A DNA stretch of 8,573 nt from positions 1 through 8,573 of the forward strand of contig CAMFKA010000089.1 in the NCBI GenBank assembly GCA_945957185.1, in the 5' to 3' direction. The notes under the pieces were generated by a model. The model did not search any database, had not been told where the DNA came from, and saw nothing but the letters and a program-made list of their open reading frames with translations. Made by a program: the position numbers and the translations under genes. Of this stretch, positions 1 to 6,373 are shown in pieces. The DNA comes from an uncultured Chlamydiaceae bacterium. GTDB taxonomy: Bacteria > Chlamydiota > Chlamydiia > Chlamydiales > Parachlamydiaceae. Numbering within the stretch: the first letter of the stretch is position 1; each line of letters opens with the position of its first letter.

Positions 1-1
1 G

Positions 2-3000
2 CTGTATATGGCCCCAAATTCTCGTTTGGAGCGCTCCCTCGACAGCAACAAAAAAGCCGCCTACCATTTGACTCTTTTAGCAAAAAACAATGAAGGGTAT
101 CACAATCTTTGCAAGCTCTCCTCCAAAGGATTTTTAGAAGGCTCTTACTACTATCCTCGAGCGGACTACGATTTGCTGAAAGATCATACTGCCGGGCTTA
201 TCTGCCTTTCGGGAGACATCAGCAGCCGCATCGCGCAGGAGATCATCAACGGAAAACCCGAAAAAGTGTTGGAGTGGATCGAACTGCATCGTCAAATGTT
301 TGGAGACGATTTCTATTTAGAATTGCAGCGTCACCCGATGTCGGAAGATCTATTACAAGCCGACGGCATGTACCGAGAGTCGTGGCTTGTACAGCAGTAC
401 CGCGACTTTATTGAAAAGCAGAACCGCGTTAACGATACACTGATCAAACTAAGCCGCGAACTTTCCATCCCTCTCGTCGCCACAAACGACTTCCATTACC
501 TCGATAGAGAAGATTGGCGCGCTCATGAAGTTCTTTTGAATGTCCAGTCCGGCGAGCCGTGCGAAATTTGGGAGAAAGATTCGATGGGGAACCTCAAGTT
601 TCGCATCCCGAATCCGAAGCGGCGCATCTACTCCTCGCATGAGTACTACTTTAAAACCGCTCAGCAGATGCAAGAGCTCTTTGCCGACATTCCGGAAGCC
701 ATCAGCAACACCCTTGTCATCGCGGATAAGTGCAACGTTGAGCTCGACTTCAAAACCAAACACTACCCCGTCTACATCCCTCCGGCTTTGGAAGGGAAAG
801 TGTGCGATCACGACGAGCAGCAAAAAGGGGTGGAAGATTACTTGTGGCAGCTTTGTGAAGAGGGGATTCCCAATCGCTACACCCCCGAAAGGCTCGCCAA
901 AATCCAGGAGTTGTTTCCCGATCAAGACCCGATGAAAATCGTACGCGATCGCTTAGAATATGAAATGAACGTCATCGTTCCCAAAGAGATGTGTGACTAC
1001 CTTCTCATTGTGTGGGACTTCATCAACTGGGCAAAGCGGAGCGGTATCCCTATGGGCCCCGGACGGGGCTCCGGAGCAGGATCGATCGTTCTTTACCTGA
1101 TCGGTATTACCGACATCGAACCGATTCGTTTCCATCTGTTTTTCGAGCGATTTATCAATCCTGAACGTATCTCCTATCCCGATATCGACGTGGATATTTG
1201 TATGGACCGCCGCGGGGAAGTGATCAACTATACCCTCCAAAAGTACGGAAAAGACAACATCGCTCAGATCATCACTTTCGGTACGATGAAAGCGAAAATG
1301 ACGATCAAAGACGTCGGCAGAGCACTCAGCATCCCCCTGTCGAAGGTTAACGAAATCGCGAAACTCGTCCCCGAAGACCTCAACATCACCCTTGAAAAAG
1401 CTTTGGAAAAAGACCCTGATCTCCACCGCATGTACGAATCGGACGAAGATGCCCGCACAATTATCCAACTCGGGTTAAAGCTGGAAGGCTCCATCCGCAG
1501 CACCGGTATCCACGCAGCAGGGATCATTATCAGCGGAAAACCGCTGATCAATCTCATCCCCATCTGCGTAGCAAAAGACTCCGATATGCCCGTCACGCAA
1601 TACTCGATGAAGCCTGTCGAGCTTGTCGGTATGCTCAAAGTCGACTTTTTGGGACTCAAAACGTTAACTGCTATCCAGACCTGCGTCGATTCCATCGCCC
1701 AAAATACCGGGCGCATCATCGATTGGGTCAACCTACCCCTTGACGATGCCAAAACTTTCGAACTCCTCAACCAAGGTAAGACCTCGGGAGTGTTCCAGCT
1801 AGAGTCCGTGGGCATGCAGGAACTTGCCCGCAACCTGCACTTAGACAAGTTTGAAGAGATCATCGCGGTCGGCGCGCTGTACCGCCCCGGTCCTATGGAC
1901 ATGATCCCATCCTTCATCAACAGAAAGCATAAAAGAGAACCCATCGAATACGACCACCCGTGGATGGAGAATATTCTCTCCGAAACGTACGGAATTATGG
2001 TGTACCAAGAGCAGGTGATGCAAATCGCCAGCAAGCTAGCCCGCTACTCCCTTGGGGAAGGGGATGTGCTACGCCGCGCTATGGGTAAAAAAGATGGCGC
2101 CCAGATGGCGAAGGAACGGGAGAAGTTTCGGCAAGGGGCTACCGAGAACGGAATTGACGAAGACACTTCCATGCGCATCTTCGATAAAATGGAGAAGTTT
2201 GCGTCTTACGGATTCAATAAATCGCACGCAGCAGCTTACGGATACCTCTCCTATGTGACAGCGTACATGAAAGCGAACTACCCCGGCGAATGGATGGCAG
2301 CGTTGATGACTTGCGATAGCGACGATATCACGAAGCTAGGGAAATTCATCCGCGAAGCGCAGTCGATGGGGCTAGAGATCCTCTCTCCCGATATCAACGA
2401 AGCGCAAGGGAATTTTATGGCGACCCAGCAAGGGATCCGCTTTGCCATGAACGGAATTAAAGGGGTTGGAGAGGGTGTCGTCGAAGCTATCGTTGCCGAA
2501 CGGAAGAAGGGTGGTCGTTTCACTAGCCTGTATGACTTCATCAAACGTGTCGACGCAAAGAAAGTGGGCAAGAAAGCGACGGAGCAGTTGATCGATGCCG
2601 GAGCTTTTGACTTCACCGGTTGGTCGCGCGATCAGCTCCGCATGAGCGTCGAACCCATGTACAACGTAGCCATGAAAGAGCATCAAGACAACAGTCGAGG
2701 TGTGATGACATTCTTTTCGATGATCGGCGACGACACCGAAAAGAAATTTGCCGAGCCTCCCAAAGTTATTGGAAAGGGGACGTCAAAACTGGAGATCTTG
2801 TTAAAAGAGAAGCAGATTTTAGGGTTTTATTTGACCGGGCACCCCTTAGACCAGTACCGCGAAGTGTTGCAGCGGTTGTCGTGCGTGACGCTCGGCTATG
2901 TACACACCGCATCACACGATACCATCTTTCGAGCCGCCTTTATTTTGGAGAGTGTCGAAGCTCGTTTTTCGAATAAATCGCAGAAAAAATTTGCTATCAC

Positions 3001-3565
3001 CACCATCAGCGATGGTATCGACACATTCGAGCTGCCCATCTGGCCTGAAATGTTTGAGCAAAAAGGGCACATCTTACGCGAGAATCAGCTTGTTTATGCC
3101 GTTTTACAGGTGGACACTTCACAAGACGATCCTCGGTTGTCGTGCAAGTGGATCGATGATTTGACTCAAGCCGACGAACAGATGATTCGGGATTGTGACG
3201 AAGCCTTTGATAAAGCGAAAGCACAAGCCGCGCGGTTTGCCGCAATGAAGGAGCGGGGAGCGAAGTCCGGAGAGAAAAAAAGCGACACCAAAGCTGCGCC
3301 AGTGAAAGAGGAGCTGCCGAAAAAAATGCATTTATCTTTGAAAGCGGATTTAACGCGCCACACGAGTATATTGAAGCTGAAAAATTTGTTCGAAGAGCAT
3401 CGCGGGACATCGCCGATTCAAATCGATTTTCAAACACCGCAAGGGACGCTGGCATCGCTGCAAATTGATGCGCGCTGGGGCGTGCAAGACACCCCCGAGC
3501 TGCTAGACAAATTGAAAGCGTTGCCCTACGTCGAATCGGTGAAGCTGAACGTTAAGGGGTCCTAG
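2..3565 (+). CDS. dnaE: DNA polymerase III subunit alpha, 5'-truncated by window edge
   Basis: Catalytic subunit of the replicative DNA polymerase (C-family); it extends DNA at the fork with the sliding clamp and clamp loader. The frame is open to base 2, so the true start lies outside; compared with E. coli DnaE roughly 80 N-terminal residues are missing, and the ATG at base 8 is internal. Numbering from that ATG: a partial PHP domain ends near residue 200 and keeps the D161-x-H163 metal motif; PGRGSGAG lies at 351-358; the catalytic aspartates are D392 and D394 (PDIDVD) and D546 (VDFLGL), matching E. coli D401, D403 and D555 at a constant offset of 9. A helix-hairpin-helix region is near 808-870 and an OB fold near 955-1050. 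A Lys/Ala-rich linker (about 1068-1105) leads to the C-terminal domain. Its last 14 bases overlap the 3' end of the convergent downstream ORF. Family assignment is secure. Confidence 0.97.
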   Translation: MYMAPNSRLERSLDSNKKAAYHLTLLAKNNEGYHNLCKLSSKGFLEGSYYYPRADYDLLKDHTAGLICLSGDISSRIAQEIINGKPEKVLEWIELHRQMFGDDFYLELQRHPMSEDLLQADGMYRESWLVQQYRDFIEKQNRVNDTLIKLSRELSIPLVATNDFHYLDREDWRAHEVLLNVQSGEPCEIWEKDSMGNLKFRIPNPKRRIYSSHEYYFKTAQQMQELFADIPEAISNTLVIADKCNVELDFKTKHYPVYIPPALEGKVCDHDEQQKGVEDYLWQLCEEGIPNRYTPERLAKIQELFPDQDPMKIVRDRLEYEMNVIVPKEMCDYLLIVWDFINWAKRSGIPMGPGRGSGAGSIVLYLIGITDIEPIRFHLFFERFINPERISYPDIDVDICMDRRGEVINYTLQKYGKDNIAQIITFGTMKAKMTIKDVGRALSIPLSKVNEIAKLVPEDLNITLEKALEKDPDLHRMYESDEDARTIIQLGLKLEGSIRSTGIHAAGIIISGKPLINLIPICVAKDSDMPVTQYSMKPVELVGMLKVDFLGLKTLTAIQTCVDSIAQNTGRIIDWVNLPLDDAKTFELLNQGKTSGVFQLESVGMQELARNLHLDKFEEIIAVGALYRPGPMDMIPSFINRKHKREPIEYDHPWMENILSETYGIMVYQEQVMQIASKLARYSLGEGDVLRRAMGKKDGAQMAKEREKFRQGATENGIDEDTSMRIFDKMEKFASYGFNKSHAAAYGYLSYVTAYMKANYPGEWMAALMTCDSDDITKLGKFIREAQSMGLEILSPDINEAQGNFMATQQGIRFAMNGIKGVGEGVVEAIVAERKKGGRFTSLYDFIKRVDAKKVGKKATEQLIDAGAFDFTGWSRDQLRMSVEPMYNVAMKEHQDNSRGVMTFFSMIGDDTEKKFAEPPKVIGKGTSKLEILLKEKQILGFYLTGHPLDQYREVLQRLSCVTLGYVHTASHDTIFRAAFILESVEARFSNKSQKKFAITTISDGIDTFELPIWPEMFEQKGHILRENQLVYAVLQVDTSQDDPRLSCKWIDDLTQADEQMIRDCDEAFDKAKAQAARFAAMKERGAKSGEKKSDTKAAPVKEELPKKMHLSLKADLTRHTSILKLKNLFEEHRGTSPIQIDFQTPQGTLASLQIDARWGVQDTPELLDKLKALPYVESVKLNVKGS

Positions 3566-4094
3566 TGCTTTCAAGCCAAGTCTTATAATCCATTTCGCAA
3601 CGCTCAATAATGTAGCACTTGTTTTCTTTGTCAAAATAATGGCGAAAATAAGCAGGAGAAGAACCTGGTGAATACCAATATCTCCTATGATCGCCTAAAT
3701 TAGCGCCTTCAAGAGAGTTTAAACCGAGCTTTGCTATTGCATTATCGATATTTACCACATCTTGTATCGGGTCACCAGTTTGATCAATGAAAATTTTATC
3801 TCCGATTTCTAATTTTGACCAGGCGGGAGGAGTAGGCGCAAATAATTTAGTGAAAAATTCTGTGATGGCTCTGAATAATTCGGAAAAAAAGTTAGGTTTT
3901 TTGATGACATGCGATGTGTGTGACACCAAAAAACCAGTTTCACTTGCTCCCGGTCCCGGTTTAAACATCGCCATTTTTTCTGTGGTTTCGTGGTTTCCTG
4001 ATAAATTTCTCTGCGTTTCCGTTGTTGAGCCAACTTGTTCCCAGCCTTCGGGGATTCGAGATCCCGAACCACCGCCGTTATTTACTGATGACAT
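3552..4094 (-). CDS. Hypothetical protein, 180 residues, no recognised family
   Basis: I do not recognise this protein. It is probably a real gene: it has a strong Shine-Dalgarno (AAGGAGT, 6 bases before ATG), TATAAT boxes at promoter distance, and runs without interruption to a TAA inside the dnaE 3' end. There is no signal peptide. Residues 1-40 are rich in Ser, Gly, Asn and Thr and probably disordered; a PGPG sits at 46-49. Residues 68-86 form a likely amphipathic helix with Phe/Leu/Ile at 69, 70, 73, 74, 77, 80, 81, 84 and 85, followed by a Pro-rich break (87-90). The rest (91-180) looks like a small folded domain with an aromatic patch (Y139, W140, Y141, Y149, F150, Y153, F154) and cysteines C160 and C166. 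Base composition is visibly more AT-rich than the flanking genes, suggesting a lineage-specific or acquired gene. A secreted effector is possible, but that is speculation. Confidence 0.72.
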   Translation of the reverse strand: MSSVNNGGGSGSRIPEGWEQVGSTTETQRNLSGNHETTEKMAMFKPGPGASETGFLVSHTSHVIKKPNFFSELFRAITEFFTKLFAPTPPAWSKLEIGDKIFIDQTGDPIQDVVNIDNAIAKLGLNSLEGANLGDHRRYWYSPGSSPAYFRHYFDKENKCYIIERCEMDYKTWLESTRTP

Positions 4095-4100
4095 ATAATC

Positions 4101-4107
4101 ACTCCTT
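4101..4107 (-). promoter_or_regulatory. Shine-Dalgarno of the 180-residue ORF
   Basis: On the - strand AAGGAGT (complement of ACTCCTT) lies 6 bases upstream of the ATG at 4094-4092. This near-perfect site is what fixes the start and strand of this otherwise unrecognised ORF, since the overlapping + strand frame has no comparable site. Confidence 0.75.
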
Positions 4108-4128
4108 TTTAACTATCCCGACTTCTTT

Positions 4129-4141
4129 ATTATACATTATA
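4129..4141 (-). promoter_or_regulatory. Tandem -10 boxes upstream of the 180-residue ORF
   Basis: The - strand carries two perfect TATAAT hexamers, at 4141-4136 and 4134-4129, the nearer one about 35 bases upstream of the start codon. The best -35 match for the second box is TTTAAC with a 15-base spacer, which is weak, so a sigma-70-type promoter is suggested mainly by the -10 boxes. The region is generally AT-rich, so a chance match is possible. Confidence 0.45.
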
Positions 4142-4200
4142 ATTGATTTGTTAAACGATAAATGCTTTTACAAGTTATTTATGTTGTAAACATCTAAATA

Positions 4201-4221
4201 TCAGAATGTAATGGTCAGAAT
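4201..4221 (+). repeat. Short direct repeat TCAGAAT x2
   Basis: TCAGAAT occurs at 4201-4207 and again at 4215-4221, 14 bases apart start to start, directly before the large inverted repeat. It could be a protein-binding site or a trace of repeat insertion, but such a short repeat in AT-rich DNA may be chance. Confidence 0.3.
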
Positions 4222-4224
4222 TTA

Positions 4225-4256
4225 ACGCGGAGGCGCAGAGACGCAGGGACGCGGAG
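4225..4256 (+). repeat. Left array: four tandem octamers
   Basis: Successive 8-base units are ACGCGGAG, GCGCAGAG, ACGCAGGG and ACGCGGAG. The first and last units are identical, and the middle two differ from the consensus by transitions only. Confidence 0.85.
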
Positions 4257-4322
4257 AAAATACAATAGTGGTTCTCATTGTTTAGATAAAATTCATTTTA
4301 TGTTTTTTTATTAAATAAAAGA

Positions 4323-4354
4323 CTCCGCGTCCCTGCGTCCCCGCGTCTCCGCGT
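4323..4354 (-). repeat. Right array: four tandem octamers, inverted
   Basis: Read on the - strand the units are ACGCGGAG, ACGCGGGG, ACGCAGGG and ACGCGGAG. The outer two are the same as in the left array in the same order, so the two arrays are inverted copies of one unit rather than independent expansions. Confidence 0.85.
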
Positions 4355-4370
4355 TAGCCCGCCTCCTTCA

Positions 4371-4412
4371 TTGGGGAAGGAATCAGGTTGCTATTATTCA
4401 CTGGGTTATGAT
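4371..4412 (+). promoter_or_regulatory. Weak candidate typA promoter
   Basis: Between the inverted repeat and the typA ATG there are two -10-like hexamers: TATTAT at 4392-4397, with TTGGGG 15 bases upstream (4371-4376), and TATGAT at 4407-4412 without a convincing -35. A typA promoter is expected here because the upstream gene is divergent, but neither candidate is strong. Confidence 0.25.
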
Positions 4413-4448
4413 ACCATCTCTAGTATTCAAAAAAAGGCTAACTCAATC

Positions 4449-6272
4449 ATGTCTTCAAAAAAAAATATAAGAAATATTGCGATTATCGCTCACATCGACC
4501 ACGGTAAAACTACCCTGCTGGATGCTTTGCTTAAACAATCCAACGTCTTCCGCGCGAATCAGCAGGTGGACGAGCGAGTGATGGACTCAAACGATCAAGA
4601 AAAAGAACGCGGCATCACCATCTTCGCAAAACACACTTCTGTTTACTTCAACGACTGCAAAATCAACATCATCGACACCCCCGGGCACGCTGACTTCTCC
4701 GGTGAAGTAGAACGCGTTCTGGGAATGGTTGACACCGTTCTCTTGTTAGTCGACGCGCAGGAAGGCCCTATGCCTCAAACGCGCTTCGTTCTTGCAAAAT
4801 CGCTTAAAATGGGACTCAAACCTATCGTTGTTCTCAACAAAATCGACCGCCCACACGCAAACCCTGATCGCGTTTTAGACCTAACCTTCGACCTGTTTAC
4901 AGAGCTCGGCGCTAACGATGACCAATTAGACTTCCGTTTCTGCTACGCTTCCGGTCTTAGCGGCTTTGCAATGCAGCAACTTGATGACCCTAGAACAGAC
5001 ATGCGTCCTCTTTTTGAATTGATCGTCGAAGCCGTTGCGCCTCCTCCAGGAGAAATCGAAAACCCATTCCTCATGCACGTTGCTTCCTGCTACTACGACG
5101 ACTACGTCGGCCGTCAAGCTTGTGGCCGCATTATGGAAGGAAAAATTAAGAAGGGCGCGCAACTTGTTCACGTCGACACCGAAGGTGTTCAGAAGCGTGT
5201 GACGATTTCAAAAATTGAAGGTCACCACGGTCTGGAAAGAGTGGAAATGGAAGAAGCGACCGTCGGCGATATCGTCATCCTTTCAGGGGTTCCTGAAGTG
5301 ATGATCGGCGACACACTCTGCGATCCAAGCAACATCATTCAGCTTCCTAAAATCCAATTGGACGAACCTACAGTTAGCGTCGACTTCCTGGTGAACAGCA
5401 GCCCGTTTGTGGGACGCAGCGGTAAGCACGTGACCATGAACAAAATCCGCGCTCGCCTCGAAAAAGAGAGACGCGCAAATATTTCTCTGAAAATCGAAGA
5501 ATCCGCCGACGGCAGCGATAAGCTGACTGTGTCCGGACGAGGTGAACTTCACCTTGCGGTATTGATGGAAGCGATGCGTCGTGAAGACTACGAATTTAGC
5601 GTGTCGAAGCCTCGCGTTATCATGAAAGAGATCGACGGTGCGAAATGCGAACCAATCGAGCTTGTCAGCATCGAAGTTCCGTCTGAATACTCCGGCGGTG
5701 TCATCGAAGAGCTTTCTCGCCGTAAAGGGGAAATGCAACATCTGGATACCGACGAACACAACATCACACGTATGGAATTCCTTATCCCTACTCGTGGATT
5801 GATGGGGTACCGCAACGAATTCTTAACGGCGACACGTGGTTTGGGTATCTTGACTTCCGTGTTTGATAACTTCTCCCCCATGCGCGGAGCAATCCCGGGA
5901 AGAACTCGCGGAGTATTGGTCTCCATGTGCTCCGGAAAAACAAACGGCTACGCTTGCTTCAACTTGCAAGAGCGCTCCGTCTTGTTTGTGGCTCCCGGTG
6001 AAGATGTTTACGAAGGGATGGTTGTCGGGGAAAATTCTCGCGAAAACGATCTAGTCGTTAACGTGATCAAAGGGAAGCAATTGACAAACGTCCGCGCTTC
6101 CGGAAGTGATGAGAACATCATTTTGACACCTCCACGCCGATTCACATTGGAACAAGCGATCGACTACATCCAAGACGATGAGTTGATTGAAGTGACTCCA
6201 ACTTCGATTCGGATGAGAAAGCGTTTCTTGACCGAAAACGAAAGAAAACAGGCGGATAGAAAAAAGGGATAA
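4449..6272 (+). CDS. typA: Translational GTPase TypA/BipA
   Basis: Ribosome-associated GTPase of the EF-G/LepA superfamily, linked in other bacteria to ribosome assembly, cold growth and stress adaptation. I chose the ATG at 4449, which gives 607 residues, the usual family length, and the classic beginning MSSKKNIRNIAIIAHIDHGK; the frame extends up to a TTG at 4371 but those residues are atypical and that TTG lacks a Shine-Dalgarno. The chosen start has only a weak AAGG about 11 bases upstream. The GTPase motifs are all intact: G1 AHIDHGKT (14-21), G2 RGITI (54-58), G3 DTPGH (76-80), G4 NKID (130-133) and G5 around S168. Domain II, the EF-G-like domains III and V, and the TypA-specific C-terminal domain follow, including SGRGELHL and the GLMGYR segment. 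No truncation or frameshift is seen. It is probably transcribed on its own, as the upstream gene is divergent and mgtE has a separate candidate promoter. Confidence 0.97.
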   Translation: MSSKKNIRNIAIIAHIDHGKTTLLDALLKQSNVFRANQQVDERVMDSNDQEKERGITIFAKHTSVYFNDCKINIIDTPGHADFSGEVERVLGMVDTVLLLVDAQEGPMPQTRFVLAKSLKMGLKPIVVLNKIDRPHANPDRVLDLTFDLFTELGANDDQLDFRFCYASGLSGFAMQQLDDPRTDMRPLFELIVEAVAPPPGEIENPFLMHVASCYYDDYVGRQACGRIMEGKIKKGAQLVHVDTEGVQKRVTISKIEGHHGLERVEMEEATVGDIVILSGVPEVMIGDTLCDPSNIIQLPKIQLDEPTVSVDFLVNSSPFVGRSGKHVTMNKIRARLEKERRANISLKIEESADGSDKLTVSGRGELHLAVLMEAMRREDYEFSVSKPRVIMKEIDGAKCEPIELVSIEVPSEYSGGVIEELSRRKGEMQHLDTDEHNITRMEFLIPTRGLMGYRNEFLTATRGLGILTSVFDNFSPMRGAIPGRTRGVLVSMCSGKTNGYACFNLQERSVLFVAPGEDVYEGMVVGENSRENDLVVNVIKGKQLTNVRASGSDENIILTPPRRFTLEQAIDYIQDDELIEVTPTSIRMRKRFLTENERKQADRKKG

Positions 6273-6285
6273 TAGATAGAAGTAC

Positions 6286-6314
6286 TTGAGTATATTTCCT
6301 TTAAAGACTATCCT
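6286..6314 (+). promoter_or_regulatory. Candidate mgtE promoter
   Basis: TTGAGT (6286-6291) and TATCCT (6309-6314) are separated by exactly 17 bases, each matching the sigma-70 consensus at 4 of 6 positions. It lies in the 101-base gap after typA. Initiation near 6321 would give a leader of about 53 bases that includes the hairpin at 6327-6352. Confidence 0.45.
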
Positions 6315-6326
6315 TGTGCACACATT

Positions 6327-6352
6327 GCGAACCGGGTTTTAACTCGGTTCGC
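6327..6352 (+). promoter_or_regulatory. Stem-loop in the typA-mgtE gap
   Basis: GCGAACCG (6327-6334) pairs perfectly with CGGTTCGC (6345-6352); a further G-T and G-C pair can extend the stem to 10 base pairs, leaving a TTTTAA loop. No T-run follows, so a standard intrinsic terminator for typA is not well supported. It ends 12 bases before the mgtE Shine-Dalgarno and may be an mgtE leader structure or a processing/termination element. Confidence 0.6.
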
Positions 6353-6364
6353 CTTAGATAGACC

Positions 6365-6369
6365 GGAGG
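6365..6369 (+). promoter_or_regulatory. Shine-Dalgarno of mgtE
   Basis: GGAGG ends 4 bases before the TTG at 6374. The spacing is on the short side, but this is the only strong site near the N-terminus and it supports the TTG start over the in-frame ATG at 6440, which has only a poor CAGGGA upstream. Confidence 0.6.
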
Positions 6370-6373
6370 CGTT

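Larger units (their letters stand above)
4223..4356. repeat. Large inverted repeat, 34-base arms with 66-base AT-rich loop
   Basis: The left arm (4223-4256) and the reverse complement of the right arm (4323-4356) match at 31 of 34 positions; both begin TAACGCGGAG and end ACGCAGGGACGCGGAG. Each arm is itself four tandem copies of an 8-base unit, consensus RCGCRGRG. The 66-base spacer is AT-rich and contains small self-complementary stretches such as AAAATTCATTTT. In RNA or single-stranded DNA this would fold into a very stable hairpin. Similar ACGCAGAG-type octamer strings are, to my recollection, scattered in intergenic DNA of various bacteria, so this is probably an interspersed repeat (REP or MITE-like). 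No target-site duplication is evident. Confidence 0.9.
4095..4448. other. Divergent intergenic region (354 bases)
   Basis: This gap separates the start of the - strand 180-residue ORF from the start of typA. It must contain both promoters. It is strongly AT-rich except for two GC-rich arms forming a long inverted repeat (4223-4356). A short direct repeat TCAGAAT occurs at 4201-4207 and 4215-4221. I see no credible coding frame, tRNA or transposase in it. Confidence 0.8.

Noticed and set aside
8..10. ATG at base 8 as the true dnaE start
   Set aside because: The frame is open upstream to the window edge and the first PHP motifs are missing, so this Met is internal.
1264..2034. 256-residue ORF on the - strand
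   Set aside because: It lies wholly inside dnaE opposite the conserved polymerase core; its translation shows no domain and it has no supported ribosome binding site.
3787..4098. 103-residue ORF on the + strand
   Set aside because: Opposite the 180-residue ORF and without a Shine-Dalgarno, whereas the - strand frame has strong start signals and is longer.
4223..4356. CRISPR array or intrinsic terminator
   Set aside because: The repeats are contiguous 8-base units without unique spacers, and the two arms are inverted. As a terminator it would lie between divergent genes, where none is needed.
4371..4448. TTG-initiated N-terminal extension of TypA
   Set aside because: The 26 extra residues do not resemble the family, the TTG lacks a Shine-Dalgarno, and the ATG at 4449 gives the standard N-terminus and length.
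5283..5759. 158-residue ORF on the - strand
   Set aside because: Antisense shadow of typA domains II-III, with no recognisable motif.
6273..6373. M-box or other known Mg2+ riboswitch ahead of mgtE
   Set aside because: The gap is only 101 bases and holds one simple stem-loop; an M-box needs a longer multi-helix fold that I cannot see.
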